From: Halosolutus amylolyticus
GTDB lineage: Archaea > Halobacteriota > Halobacteria > Halobacteriales > Natrialbaceae
Assembly: GCF_023566055.1 (NCBI RefSeq)
Contig: NZ_JALIQP010000001.1
Coordinates: 952,059 to 1,016,058 of the forward strand
Length of the DNA stretch: 64,000 bases
Direction: 5' to 3'
The notes beneath the pieces were generated by a model. It made no database searches and was not told the DNA's origin. It saw only the letters and a program-made list of their open reading frames with translations. A program made the translations under genes and the position numbers. Shown here one piece after another: positions 18,791 through 27,486 of the stretch. The first letter of the stretch is position 1. The number at the start of each line of letters is the position of its first letter.

Positions 18791-19615
18791 ATGCTCAGAA
18801 CAGAGAACCTCGGGAAAACCTATGCAACTGGCGACGAGGCGCTGAAAGACGTGTCCGTCGAGATCGGTGGCCGGGAGGTCGTCGCGATGATCGGCCCCAG
18901 CGGGGCCGGCAAGAGCACGTTCGTCCGGTGTATCAACCGGCTCACCGAGCCGACCGCCGGGACGGTCACCCTCGACGGGACCGAACTCACCGCACTCGGC
19001 AAGAAGGAGCTCAGGAACGCCCGCCGGGACATCGGGATGGTGTTCCAGGAGTATAACCTCGTCGAGCGGCTCACGGTGATGGAAAACGTCCTCTCGGGAC
19101 GACTCGGCTACGTCTCGACCTGGAAGGCGTTCAGACGCAACTTCTCGCAGAAGGACGTCCAGCGTGCGTACGACCTGCTCGAACTGGTCGGCCTCGACGA
19201 CATGGAGAACAAGCGCGTCGACGAACTCTCGGGCGGACAGCGTCAGCGCGTCGGGATCGCGCGTGCAGTCATTCAGGAGCCGAAGATCATCCTCGCCGAC
19301 GAGCCGACCTCAAGCCTCGATCCGGAGACGTCCCGCGACGTAATGCGGCTGTTGACTGATATCGCGGTCGATCGAAACATCCCGGTGCTCATCAACATTC
19401 ACGAGGTCCACCTCGCCGAGCAGTATGCCGATCGCATTCTCGGCCTGCACGACGGGAACCTCGTCTTCGACGGTCGGACGGCGGAGTTGACCGGCGACGC
19501 GAAAGACGTCATCTACAGGGACGAGGGGATGCCCGAGGCACCCGCTGCCGAAACGGCGGCCGATACGGCCTCGACGACCGACAAACCAACCGATCCCGTG
19601 CCCGTGGAGGAGTAA
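18791..19615 (+). CDS. phnC: Phosphonate-type ABC transporter ATP-binding protein
   Basis: 274-residue ABC ATPase. Walker A is GPSGAGKS (residues 35-42), the signature [14 protein letters not shown] and Walker [13 protein letters not shown] are intact, and the switch histidine is in INIHEV. The [19 protein letters not shown] segment is typical of PhnC. About 30 extra Ala/Thr/Asp-rich residues form the C-terminal tail. It energises the permease pair that follows after 3 bases. Confidence 0.93.
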   Translation: MLRTENLGKTYATGDEALKDVSVEIGGREVVAMIGPSGAGKSTFVRCINRLTEPTAGTVTLDGTELTALGKKELRNARRDIGMVFQEYNLVERLTVMENVLSGRLGYVSTWKAFRRNFSQKDVQRAYDLLELVGLDDMENKRVDELSGGQRQRVGIARAVIQEPKIILADEPTSSLDPETSRDVMRLLTDIAVDRNIPVLINIHEVHLAEQYADRILGLHDGNLVFDGRTAELTGDAKDVIYRDEGMPEAPAAETAADTASTTDKPTDPVPVEE

Positions 19616-19618
19616 TCG

Positions 19619-20419
19619 ATGTCGACGGAGGAGTTCACCTGGACTCGCCCGACGGCGTTTCGGAGCCACCGGACCAAGTGGGCCGTCTACCTGCTCACGC
19701 TCGGGCTGATCGGGTGGTCGCTCGCGGGGCTCGCGATCACGCCCCAGCGGTTCGTTCAGGGTGTCGGTTACGGCCTGGAGCTGATCGACTCGATGCTGCC
19801 GCCAGCGACCGGACAGAGCGATACGATCCGCCTTCGTGACGCCATGATCGAAACGGTCGCGATGGCGATGATCGCGACCGCCTCGGGGATCATCATCAGC
19901 CTGCCGGTCGCTTTCGGCGCGGCGGAGAACCTCTCGCCGCGGCCAATCTACTACCTGAGTCGGGCGATAATCAGCATCTCGCGGGCGATCGACGGGCTCA
20001 TCGTGGCGATCATCGCGGTCGTCGCGCTCGGGTTCGGCCCGCTCGCGGGGATCGTCGCGATCAGCTTCAAGACGATCGGCTTCTTTTCGAAGCTGTTCGC
20101 GGAAGACATCGAGGACATCGACATGAAAAGCGTCGAGGCGATCCGTGCGACCGGTGCGTCCCCCCTGCAGGCGATCGTCTACGGCGTCGTCCCGCAGGTC
20201 ATTCCGCGGTTCGTGGGGCTGGCCGTTTACCGCTGGGACATCAACATCCGCTCGTCGACGATCGTCGGGATCGTCGGCGCGGGCGGGATCGGCGTACTCC
20301 TCAACCGCGCGTACGCGCGGTACGAGTACGACTACGTCGCCGCGATTCTGATCGCGATCATCGCCGTCGTGCTGGTCGCCGAACTGGTCAGTGCGGTCGT
20401 CAGACGGAGGGTCCAGTGA
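19619..20419 (+). CDS. phnE: Phosphonate-type ABC transporter permease 1
   Basis: 266-residue inner-membrane permease of the PhnE type. Several membrane spans are visible (for example AVYLLTLGLIGWSLAGLAI and the GLIVAIIAVVALGFGPLAGIVAI stretch). The cytoplasmic coupling loop EAIRATGASPLQAIVYGVVP contains the EAA-type motif. The stop overlaps the next permease start by one base, so the two are translationally coupled and probably form a heterodimer. Confidence 0.92.
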   Translation: MSTEEFTWTRPTAFRSHRTKWAVYLLTLGLIGWSLAGLAITPQRFVQGVGYGLELIDSMLPPATGQSDTIRLRDAMIETVAMAMIATASGIIISLPVAFGAAENLSPRPIYYLSRAIISISRAIDGLIVAIIAVVALGFGPLAGIVAISFKTIGFFSKLFAEDIEDIDMKSVEAIRATGASPLQAIVYGVVPQVIPRFVGLAVYRWDINIRSSTIVGIVGAGGIGVLLNRAYARYEYDYVAAILIAIIAVVLVAELVSAVVRRRVQ

Positions 20420-21225
20420 TGGCGAGCGCAACGCGAACCTGGAGCCGCTACGAGGGCCGCGCCCGGGCCGTCCGGATCGGTTTCGCTCTCGTCGCCGTCG
20501 TCACGGTAATCGGCTCGTGGGCCTGGCTGGCCGAAACGAGCAACATGTCCCTGCAGTACGTCTCGACCGCGCCCGAGCAGCTCGCGGACCTGTTCGGCCG
20601 GATGTACCCGCCGGACTGGGCGTACCTGCCGAACGCCGTCGCGCCGCTGGCGGAGACGATCCGCATCGCGGTCGTGGGAACGATCGCCGCGGTGATCATG
20701 GCCGCCCCGGTGGCGTACATTACCGCCGAGAACACGACGCCGAACAAGGCGACGTTTCTCCTCGGAAAACTCATCGTCACGGTCTCGCGCTCCGTCCACG
20801 TGATTATCTGGGCGCTGTTGTTCGTCATCATGTTTGGCCCCGGCGCGCTCGCAGGGACCGTCGCGACCGCGGTTCGATCGATCGGCTTCGTCGGCAAACT
20901 ACTCGGCGAGGAGATCGAAGAGATCGACTTCGGACAGGTCGAAGGCATCAGAGCGACCGGCGCATCACCGCTGAAGCTGCTGTTGTACGGGATCATCCCG
21001 CAAATAAAGCCCGCTCTCGTCGGCATCTCGGTGTACCGCTGGGATATCAACGTCCGCGCGGCGACTATCCTCGGTTTCGTCGGTGCGGGCGGGATCGGCG
21101 TCCAGCTGTTCGAGGCGATCGACTCGTTCGCCTGGCGTACCGTCTCGGCACTGCTCGTCGCGATCCTGGGTATCGTGTTGGTAAGCGAAGGGATCTCCGC
21201 CTACGCGCGGAAGAAAGTACGATGA
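20419..21225 (+). CDS. phnE: Phosphonate-type ABC transporter permease 2
   Basis: 268-residue paralogue of the preceding permease; the coupling loop reads EGIRATGASPLKLLLYGIIP. The ATG at 20419 is chosen because it forms TGATG with the previous stop; a GTG at 20416 is the alternative. Two PhnE subunits per transporter is a known arrangement. Five or six membrane spans are expected. Confidence 0.92.
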   Translation: MASATRTWSRYEGRARAVRIGFALVAVVTVIGSWAWLAETSNMSLQYVSTAPEQLADLFGRMYPPDWAYLPNAVAPLAETIRIAVVGTIAAVIMAAPVAYITAENTTPNKATFLLGKLIVTVSRSVHVIIWALLFVIMFGPGALAGTVATAVRSIGFVGKLLGEEIEEIDFGQVEGIRATGASPLKLLLYGIIPQIKPALVGISVYRWDINVRAATILGFVGAGGIGVQLFEAIDSFAWRTVSALLVAILGIVLVSEGISAYARKKVR

Positions 21226-21226
21226 G

Positions 21227-21928
21227 ATGGACACAATGACGATGCGACACTCCACGATCGGCAACGAATCGAACACCTCCGCCGTGCTCTTCGATATGGA
21301 CGGCGTGATCCTGGAAGGACACGGTACCGACTCGATAGTTCACAGCCGCGCCCTCGACGACGTGCTCGCCGCCCGGAAGGTAACGGTTCCCGATCACCTC
21401 CGACCGCCGCTCGAGCGGTTCGAGTACACCGACGAGTTCGTCGCCGCCTGTGAGACGATCGGCGTCGAGGCCGACGAGTTCTACGCGCTGCGCGAGGAGC
21501 ACAGCGCCCGACGATCGATCGATCGCATTCAGTCGGGCCGGCGGACGCTGTACGACGACGTCGACGTCCTCGAACGCCTCGCGAGCGATCGCGACATCGC
21601 GCTCGTGAGCAACAACTACGACCCGACGGTCTCGTTCGTCGTCGACCACTTCGGTCTCGAGGCGTTCTCGTTCGTCAGGGGCCGTGACATCGGCGTCGAG
21701 GGGTTCCATCGACGGAAACCTGAGCCCTACTATCTTGAGCAGGCGCTCGGGGCTCTCGACGTCGACGACGGCGTCTACGTCGGCGATCGCGAGACGGATC
21801 TTGTCGCCGCCGAGCGTGCGGGGCTCCGGCCGGTGTTCATCCGCAGGGAACACAATCGATCGCTCGAACTCGAACACGAGACGGCCGTCGAGATTCAGTC
21901 CCTCGACGAGCTGCGGGACCTCGTCTGA
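21227..21928 (+). CDS. HAD-superfamily hydrolase
   Basis: 233-residue haloacid-dehalogenase-fold phosphatase. Motif I is LFDMDGV (Asp23 nucleophile, Asp25), motif II the LVSNNYD serine, motif III the lysine in RRKPEPYY and motif IV GDRETD. It begins one base after the permease stop, so it belongs to the importer operon and may dephosphorylate the imported compound or a breakdown product. It lacks clear evidence of being phosphonoacetaldehyde hydrolase. Alternative in-frame ATGs at codons 4 and 6 exist. Confidence 0.82.
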   Translation: MDTMTMRHSTIGNESNTSAVLFDMDGVILEGHGTDSIVHSRALDDVLAARKVTVPDHLRPPLERFEYTDEFVAACETIGVEADEFYALREEHSARRSIDRIQSGRRTLYDDVDVLERLASDRDIALVSNNYDPTVSFVVDHFGLEAFSFVRGRDIGVEGFHRRKPEPYYLEQALGALDVDDGVYVGDRETDLVAAERAGLRPVFIRREHNRSLELEHETAVEIQSLDELRDLV

Positions 21929-21929
21929 C

Positions 21930-22475
21930 GTGACGACGGAAACGAGCGGAAGACTCGCGTCGAGACGCGGTGTTCTCGCCGCTGGTGTGGGTGTAACCGC
22001 GGCTCTCGCGGGCTGTTCCTCGATCCGTCGGCGTGACGTCCGATTTTCGGCGACGTCGCGCTTCAGTGCCTACGCGTACTCGTCTCCGGTCACGACGATC
22101 GACCTGTTCGAAGCGGGGCCGCCGTTCTACGCGACGGTGCTCCCGAGCGAGTCAGCACTCGAGCGGGAACTCGACGCCGACGCGTTCTCCGAGGGTCACG
22201 AGCACTGGTTCGATGAAGCGGATTTCGACGAGGAGTTCGTGACCCTGTTTGCGTCCCGGCGTTTCCTCGTCGAACCGGGCCGCAACAGTGGTGATCTCGT
22301 CACGACGAGGTTCACCGAGCCGGAAGCGGTATTTCGAGTCACCGTCGACTCCTGGCCGAAGTCTACGGTCCTCGACGATCCGCCGAGGGTATTCGTCGAA
22401 ACGAGACGCCACTCTCGGAACGGGGACGATCCACCTCGGTCGGTGTCGGTCAGGTATTCGATGCCTACGCAGTAA
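21930..22475 (+). CDS. Putative Tat-exported lipoprotein
   Basis: 181 residues starting at GTG 21930, one base after the HAD stop. It has a twin-arginine motif (ASRRGVLAAG), a hydrophobic stretch and a lipobox (ALAGCSS), then a ~150-residue domain with many aromatic and acidic residues that I do not recognise. Last gene of the phn-type operon by spacing, so possibly an envelope accessory of the importer. Confidence 0.6.
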   Translation: MTTETSGRLASRRGVLAAGVGVTAALAGCSSIRRRDVRFSATSRFSAYAYSSPVTTIDLFEAGPPFYATVLPSESALERELDADAFSEGHEHWFDEADFDEEFVTLFASRRFLVEPGRNSGDLVTTRFTEPEAVFRVTVDSWPKSTVLDDPPRVFVETRRHSRNGDDPPRSVSVRYSMPTQ

Positions 22476-22569
22476 CTCGTCCGGATACCACCGCGAGCAC
22501 GCGCCGGCGAGAACGATGTTTGCGTTTTCACACTGATCGACCCAGGACCCCGGCGTGATCGGTCGATCG

Positions 22570-23157
22570 TCAGAATCCGAGTACGAGCGCCGAGACGCCG
22601 ATGAAGATGACCATCCCGAAGACGTCGACGACGTTCGTGACGATCGGGATCGTCGTGTCGTCGGGGTCGATCCCCAGCCGGTAGGAGCCGTAGGTCGCGA
22701 GGAAGCTACAGACGACCGCGATCACGGCCACCGAGAGCCCGCTGCCGAGCGAGATGACGAGCAGCGTCGGCAGGCCGAGCGTCGATCCGACGACCCGTCC
22801 GAGCAGCCACGCGCCGAGCGCGAGGGCGGTGAAGATGGTCGCGGCGAGCGCCAGGATCGCGGCCACGTTGGCCCACAGTTCCCGGTCCCGCGGGGCGAAC
22901 GTCGTCGTCCCCAGGTGGAGGCGGGTCGAGAGGCGGGCGCTCAGGATCGCGCCGAGATTGCCGCCGGTCCCCACCATCGTCGGGACCATGATCGCGAGGA
23001 CGGCGTACCGTTCGAGCAACTCCTCGGCACCTTCGAGCGTGATGCCCGCCCAGAGGACGATGATCGAGAGGACGACGAGCAACGGAAACTGGTTGCGGAC
23101 GATTCGTTTCCAGTCCCACGCCCCCAGCGACTCCGTGGGGCCGCGGGACCCGGCCAT
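22570..23157 (-). CDS. MgtE/SLC41-type divalent cation transporter, second half
   Basis: 195 residues, a single MgtE membrane domain with about five spans. The signature segment is MVPTMVGTGGNLGAILSARLSTRLHLG and the end has DPDDTTIPIVTNVVDVFG, which carries acidic residues expected to line the magnesium path. There are no cytoplasmic N or CBS domains. Its ATG overlaps the stop of the partner half (ATGA, 23154-23157), so the two are co-translated and presumably form one transporter. A second such pair is at 55287-56482. Confidence 0.85.
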   Translation of the reverse strand: MAGSRGPTESLGAWDWKRIVRNQFPLLVVLSIIVLWAGITLEGAEELLERYAVLAIMVPTMVGTGGNLGAILSARLSTRLHLGTTTFAPRDRELWANVAAILALAATIFTALALGAWLLGRVVGSTLGLPTLLVISLGSGLSVAVIAVVCSFLATYGSYRLGIDPDDTTIPIVTNVVDVFGMVIFIGVSALVLGF

Positions 23158-23726
23158 CAGACGATCACCTCGACCAGCCTGACCGAGAACAGCATGAACA
23201 GCATGCCGAAGATGTCCCCGAGCGTGGTGACGATCGGGCCGACGAGGTTGTCGGGGTCGTAGCCGGAGGTGTAGCCGGCGAAGATCAACGCGAGCAGGCC
23301 GAATATCAGCACGACCGAGGTCAACACGCCGGCGAGCACCATGATCCCGACGAGTTCGTACAGGGCCGCGACCTCCCAGCCGAGAAGCAACAACGCGAGC
23401 CACGTGATGACGCCGATCACGATCGAGATCCCGATCGCGTTGACGAACGAGGCGAGAACCGCGTTGACGAGTCGATCGTTCATCTCGAATCGCGGCTCGA
23501 GCAGCCCCTGGTGGAGTCCGCTGGAGATCCGTCCGCCGAGCGCGGCGTAGACGTTTCCGCGGGTCGCGAGAAAGACCGGTACCATCACGAGCAGGCCGGG
23601 AAAGCGCGCGACGCTTTCGACGATGCCCTCGAGTACGAGACCGGAGAAGAGGCCGCCACCGAGCGCGATCACGAGAACGGGGAGCGCTTCGCGATAGATC
23701 GACCAGAAGTCGCTCCGGACGCCCAT
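23157..23726 (-). CDS. MgtE/SLC41-type divalent cation transporter, first half
   Basis: 189 residues, first of two overlapping genes each encoding one MgtE-type membrane domain. The signature segment is VFLATRGNVYAALGGRISSGLHQG and the end has DPDNLVGPIVTTLGDIFG. Together with the next gene it reproduces, as two polypeptides, the two-domain arrangement of eukaryotic SLC41 carriers. Probable role: magnesium or related divalent cation transport. Confidence 0.85.
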   Translation of the reverse strand: MGVRSDFWSIYREALPVLVIALGGGLFSGLVLEGIVESVARFPGLLVMVPVFLATRGNVYAALGGRISSGLHQGLLEPRFEMNDRLVNAVLASFVNAIGISIVIGVITWLALLLLGWEVAALYELVGIMVLAGVLTSVVLIFGLLALIFAGYTSGYDPDNLVGPIVTTLGDIFGMLFMLFSVRLVEVIV

Positions 23727-23860
23727 ATCTGTACCTTTCGAAGTCCCCTGTTAAAATTACCGGGAACCGCCCATCGCGGTACGCGCGTGGCTCGAACGTG
23801 GCCAGTCGACGTGTCCGTTCTCGGCCCGACGACGACCCGACTTGATCGCCGGTGCGCCCC

Positions 23861-24274
23861 TTATCGCTGCGCCGACAGGCCGGATCCGTCCCGTCGCTCT
23901 CGCTCGAGCGTGTGACAGCCGTCGACCAGCCGGTCGGGGAGGCGATCGGCGGTCTCCTGGAGGGACGTCACGACGCTCGCCACCTCCTCAAACCGGGGGC
24001 CGCGAGTCGCCCGCAGTGGGTCGGCCTCCCACCTGACATAGCCCGAATCGGACAGCATCGGCAGGTGGCGATGGTGTAATTCGACGGATACCGTCTCGCG
24101 ATCGACGGCCCGGTTGGGTCCGATCGCGGCGTCGGGGAGGGACACCCACTCGTCCGTCGACACGTCGAGAAGTCCGAGGACGAGTTGCCGTCGTGGCTCG
24201 GCACGGAGTGCGTCGAACACGCGGTCCCATCGGTCGACGACCCGGTTCTCGGGTGGAAGGGCTCGGTTTGCCAT
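23861..24274 (-). CDS. Haloarchaeal winged-helix protein (DUF7344-like)
   Basis: 137 residues from the ATG at 24274. The segment RVFDALRAEPRRQLVLGLLD, then VELHHRHLPMLSDSGYVRWE, fits the helix-turn-helix plus wing of small haloarchaeal ArsR-like regulators in which the recognition helix reads LxHxHLPxLxxxGYV. The C-terminal ~30 residues are a helical tail. Divergent from the CDF exporter gene (142-base gap) and so a candidate regulator of it; a longer upstream frame is not supported. Confidence 0.65.
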   Translation of the reverse strand: MANRALPPENRVVDRWDRVFDALRAEPRRQLVLGLLDVSTDEWVSLPDAAIGPNRAVDRETVSVELHHRHLPMLSDSGYVRWEADPLRATRGPRFEEVASVVTSLQETADRLPDRLVDGCHTLERERRDGSGLSAQR

Positions 24275-24393
24275 GGGTTCCCATACATCGTCTGAACCAT
24301 AATGGTTGTGGTGGTATACCATACCAATACCCGTGCCGCGAGAACTGAGACTCGTGCCGGTCGGCGCAGGAATCGAAAGGAAAAGACCCAAGG

Positions 24394-24408
24394 TTAGACT
24401 CCATCTAA
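24394..24408. promoter_or_regulatory. Inverted repeat overlapping the CDF gene start region
   Basis: TTAGA, 5-base spacer, TCTAA, 9-23 bases before the CDF ATG. Position over the likely transcription start and resemblance to TTAGG/CCTAA-type metalloregulator sites suggest an operator; this is inference. Confidence 0.35.
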
Positions 24409-24416
24409 ATCTGGCA

Positions 24417-25352
24417 ATGGCTGACGCTGCGGCGGGGGACGGCGGCCGGGACGGGTTTGCGAGGGCCTCCTGGGTCAACGTCCTCGGCAACGCCGTCAAG
24501 ATCGTCGTCGAGGGTGCCGCGGGGCTCACGTTCGGAAGCGTCGCGCTGGTCGCGGACGCGGCCCACTCGATCGCGGACCTCGTCGCGAGCGTCGTCGTCC
24601 TCGTCTGGGGGCGGAGTTCTTACGACGAACCCGACGACACCCATCCTCACGGGCACGAGCGGATCGAGCCCCTGACGGCGCTGTTCGTCGGCGCCGTCAT
24701 CGCGCTTCTCGGGCTGAACCTGCTGTACGAGTCCGCCCAGGGGCTCGTCTACGGCGTCGAGGTCCGCTTCAGCCCCCTGTTGTTCGGCGCGCTCGCGTTC
24801 GCCCTCGTGGACATGTACGTCGTCTACTGGTACACGATGCGAGTCAACGAAGAACTGAATTCGACCGCGCTCCGGGCACTCGCCACGGACTGCCTGAACG
24901 ACATCTACACCACCCTCGCGGCGGTCGTCGGCATCATCGGCGTCCTGCTCGGTCAGCCGTTGCTCGATCCGATCGCCGGCGCGCTCGTCAGCCTGCTCGT
25001 CGTCTACCAGGGGATCGAGATCGGGAGCGAGAACGTCGACTACCTGATCGGTGCGGCCCCGCCCGCCGCGAAGCGCGCGGAGATCACGGGGGCGCTCCGT
25101 GACCACCCCGACGTCCGGGGCGTTCACGACCTCGCGGTCTTCTACGACGGCACCGCCCTCGAGGTGGAGGTCCACGTCGAGGTCGACGGCGACATGCCGT
25201 TTCGCAAGGCTCACGACATCGAGTCCGAACTGGTGAGTCGACTGCGCGCGCTCGAGGACGTCGGGGACGCCCACGTCCACCTCGATCCCTCGGGCATTGG
25301 CGAGTGGAAGGACGGGGTCGATCGGATCGACGGGGGAATCGACGATCGGTGA
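24417..25352 (+). CDS. Cation diffusion facilitator transporter
   Basis: 311-residue CDF exporter starting at ATG 24417. Six membrane spans occupy residues ~15-215; the metal-site pattern DAAHSIAD is in span 2 and ATDCLNDIY in span 5. The C-terminal ~90 residues form the ferredoxin-like cytoplasmic domain (HPDVRGVHDLAVFYDG...). A short His-rich loop (HPHGHE) follows span 2. It should extrude Zn, Fe, Mn or a similar divalent metal in exchange for protons. The upstream frame to 24306 is non-homologous and excluded. Confidence 0.9.
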   Translation: MADAAAGDGGRDGFARASWVNVLGNAVKIVVEGAAGLTFGSVALVADAAHSIADLVASVVVLVWGRSSYDEPDDTHPHGHERIEPLTALFVGAVIALLGLNLLYESAQGLVYGVEVRFSPLLFGALAFALVDMYVVYWYTMRVNEELNSTALRALATDCLNDIYTTLAAVVGIIGVLLGQPLLDPIAGALVSLLVVYQGIEIGSENVDYLIGAAPPAAKRAEITGALRDHPDVRGVHDLAVFYDGTALEVEVHVEVDGDMPFRKAHDIESELVSRLRALEDVGDAHVHLDPSGIGEWKDGVDRIDGGIDDR

Positions 25353-26139
25353 CCGGAATCTCGCGGCCACCCGTCGACCATCTCGGATCGGTTCGCGATT
25401 ACCGGTTCCGGTTCGATCTGTTCGTCACCGTCTCGCTTCGCCGCGAAATCGCGCTCGTCGTACGGCATCGAATTCAAACACTACTATAGTTTATAGAATG
25501 GTAAACACTCGATATGTGGTTGGTGGTATAGTTATGAAATAATTATATTTAATTGCCAATTCCAGCATCTCTTCGACGCACACTCCTATCACGGACGATC
25601 GATCACGCGCTCACGATCGGGATTCGAGTGTCGGCGGCAAACGGTGTTTAGTCGTCCGTTCCGGTTCTATAGGGCCTTTTGGCCGCTGAGGTAGTTCTGG
25701 ATGACTACCTGCCACCGTACACAATCAAAATGGTCTGCTGGGCGGATCTTGGCGGCGAAATCGGGGCTTTGGACATCGATTCAACGATGCGTCTCGCCTC
25801 TCACTGGACCGGCGCCGATAGCGGGTAGCAACGGTAGCTGACGTCCTGTCTCGTTATATAATACACCATATATTTATGTAGAAGTATCAGATATCGTATT
25901 ATCTAGAACTATCCTAAGAAAAACCTACTATGGGTTTATTACGTGGTACGTCGTCGGTTCGTCGTACTGAACCGTGCCTTGCAACCGATCCGGAGCGATT
26001 TCTCACGCAGCATTCCTCGTTCGGTTTCTCGGGTCCGTTGCCGAATGCTACGCTCGATGCGTCACCCGGTCTCGTGGCCAATCGACGGCCAGGTACTCGG
26101 GTCCGACGATATCGGATCTTCAACTATCCACACGAGAAA

Positions 26140-26159
26140 TTACAGAGGTACGAGTGTAG
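26140..26159. promoter_or_regulatory. 20-bp palindromic motif, copy 1
   Basis: TTACAGAGGTACGAGTGTAG; matches copies at 26167 and 35857 at 13 invariant positions. Eight bases separate it from copy 2, so a tandem pair of dimer sites is possible. Confidence 0.45.
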
Positions 26160-26166
26160 CGAGGGA

Positions 26167-26186
26167 TTACAAAGGTACGTTTGTAA
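26167..26186. promoter_or_regulatory. 20-bp palindromic motif, copy 2
   Basis: TTACAAAGGTACGTTTGTAA, the most symmetrical copy (arms TTACAAA and TTTGTAA). About 460 bases upstream of the IclR-type gene; its controlled promoter is not obvious. Confidence 0.5.
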
Positions 26187-26648
26187 ATACATCTCGCGAC
26201 TGTGAACCGATCAGCTAGTCGATCATTTCTCACCGACTTCCTGCAGGCTGGTTCGATCGGTTCCCCTCACCGGATCGGCCTCAGACCGGTCCAAACGGTC
26301 GTTGACCGTCTTTTCTGTCCGATATCGCACGTTCGTAACGTAGTGACGGATCGTCCCGACACGGACTGACCGGCCGCGCTATCGCTGGGGTCCGTCCCGA
26401 ATGCGACTTTCCGCTACCCGTTCGTTCCCGACCGTCCGAGATGGTCGATACTGTGATTCAGACTCTCGAAATCGTGTATTTTACTCGATTAGAAACGTAA
26501 GTATAAGTCTCCGTTCGGAACAGATTACGACGATGTCGATTTCGTCTCTGACTTGCCTCTTGAGACGCGCTTCAAGCGATCGTTATTCGAGGCCGATCGG
26601 TATTGTCGGATAGAATTAAGTGGGATGAGACCATTTATCGTGACAGAA

Positions 26649-27413
26649 ATGACCACGAACGATCGGATCCCGATCAAAACTACCGGGACGGCGTTCGACC
26701 TGCTCGAGGTGCTCGCCAGGGAAGGGGAGACGACGTTACCGGAACTGGCGGGGCACCTGGAGATGCCGACGAGCACGGTTCACGATCACCTGCTCACGCT
26801 ACAGAAACTCGGGTACGTCGTCAAGACGGGAAACGCATACCGCGTGAGCACGCGCCTGCTGAATATGGGGGAGTCAGCACGCCGGAAGATGAAAATCTTC
26901 CCGCCAGCGAAGAAGGAGGTGGACAAACTCGCCGCACAGACGGGCGAGCACGCCGCTCTCGGGATCGAGGAGAACGGCCAGACCGTCCTGCTCTACATCT
27001 CGAAAGGCGAGGACGCGCTCAACCTCGGCGTCTCCGAAGGGTTCCGGATGGCGATGCCGACGAACTGCCTCGGCAAGGCGATGCTTGCGTTTCTCCCGGA
27101 CGATCGGGTCGAGGAGATACTCGATCGTCACGGGTTGCCGGAGATCACGGACAACTCCCTGACGAGTCGCGACGAACTCTACGAGCAACTCGACCTGATC
27201 CGGGACCGCCGGTACGCGACGGACGTCGGCGAGCGCGTCGGCGGCGTCAACGCCGTCGCCGCGCCGATCGTCACCGAGGACACCGTCCGCGGCGCGCTCG
27301 CCATCAGCGCGCCCGCCAACCGGATGGAGGGCGATCGGTTCGAGATGGAACTCCCGAACCTGTTGCTCCAGTCGACGAACGTCGTCGAGGTCCAGTACAC
27401 GCTCGGCGAGTGA
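26649..27413 (+). CDS. IclR-family transcriptional regulator
   Basis: 254 residues from the ATG at 26649. The N-terminal winged helix-turn-helix (LLEVLAREGETTLPELAGHLEMPTSTVHDHL) is followed by the GAF-like effector domain with the usual IclR landmarks (MPTNCLGKAMLAF, then YATDVGERVGGVNAVAAPI). IclR regulators of haloarchaea control sugar and organic-acid catabolism. It lies 73 bases before the ThDP enzyme gene, so it is the likely local regulator. Its ligand and site are unknown; the TTAC palindromes at 26140, 26167 and 35857 are candidates. Confidence 0.9.
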   Translation: MTTNDRIPIKTTGTAFDLLEVLAREGETTLPELAGHLEMPTSTVHDHLLTLQKLGYVVKTGNAYRVSTRLLNMGESARRKMKIFPPAKKEVDKLAAQTGEHAALGIEENGQTVLLYISKGEDALNLGVSEGFRMAMPTNCLGKAMLAFLPDDRVEEILDRHGLPEITDNSLTSRDELYEQLDLIRDRRYATDVGERVGGVNAVAAPIVTEDTVRGALAISAPANRMEGDRFEMELPNLLLQSTNVVEVQYTLGE

Positions 27414-27486
27414 CGCCGGTCGGCGCGGCCCACTCTCGATCCGCACGCATCTTTATTATCGAGTGGCAGGAACTCCTACGGGAATC

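Larger units (their letters stand above)
25353..26648. other. 1.3-kb AT-rich gene-poor region
   Basis: No convincing gene. It holds several A/T-rich blocks (25486-25555, 25855-25925), a short open fragment at 25675-25829 with haloarchaea-like codon use but no start codon, and two copies of the 20-bp palindromic motif (26140, 26167). Overlapping frames of 60-90 codons at 25914-26218 have no protein-like composition. It may be a decayed mobile or gene remnant between core genes and the catabolic cluster. Confidence 0.55.

Noticed and set aside
25914-26218. Overlapping 60-90-codon frames in the AT-rich junction
   Set aside because: Mutually overlapping on both strands, low-complexity translations, and they run over the palindromic motifs.
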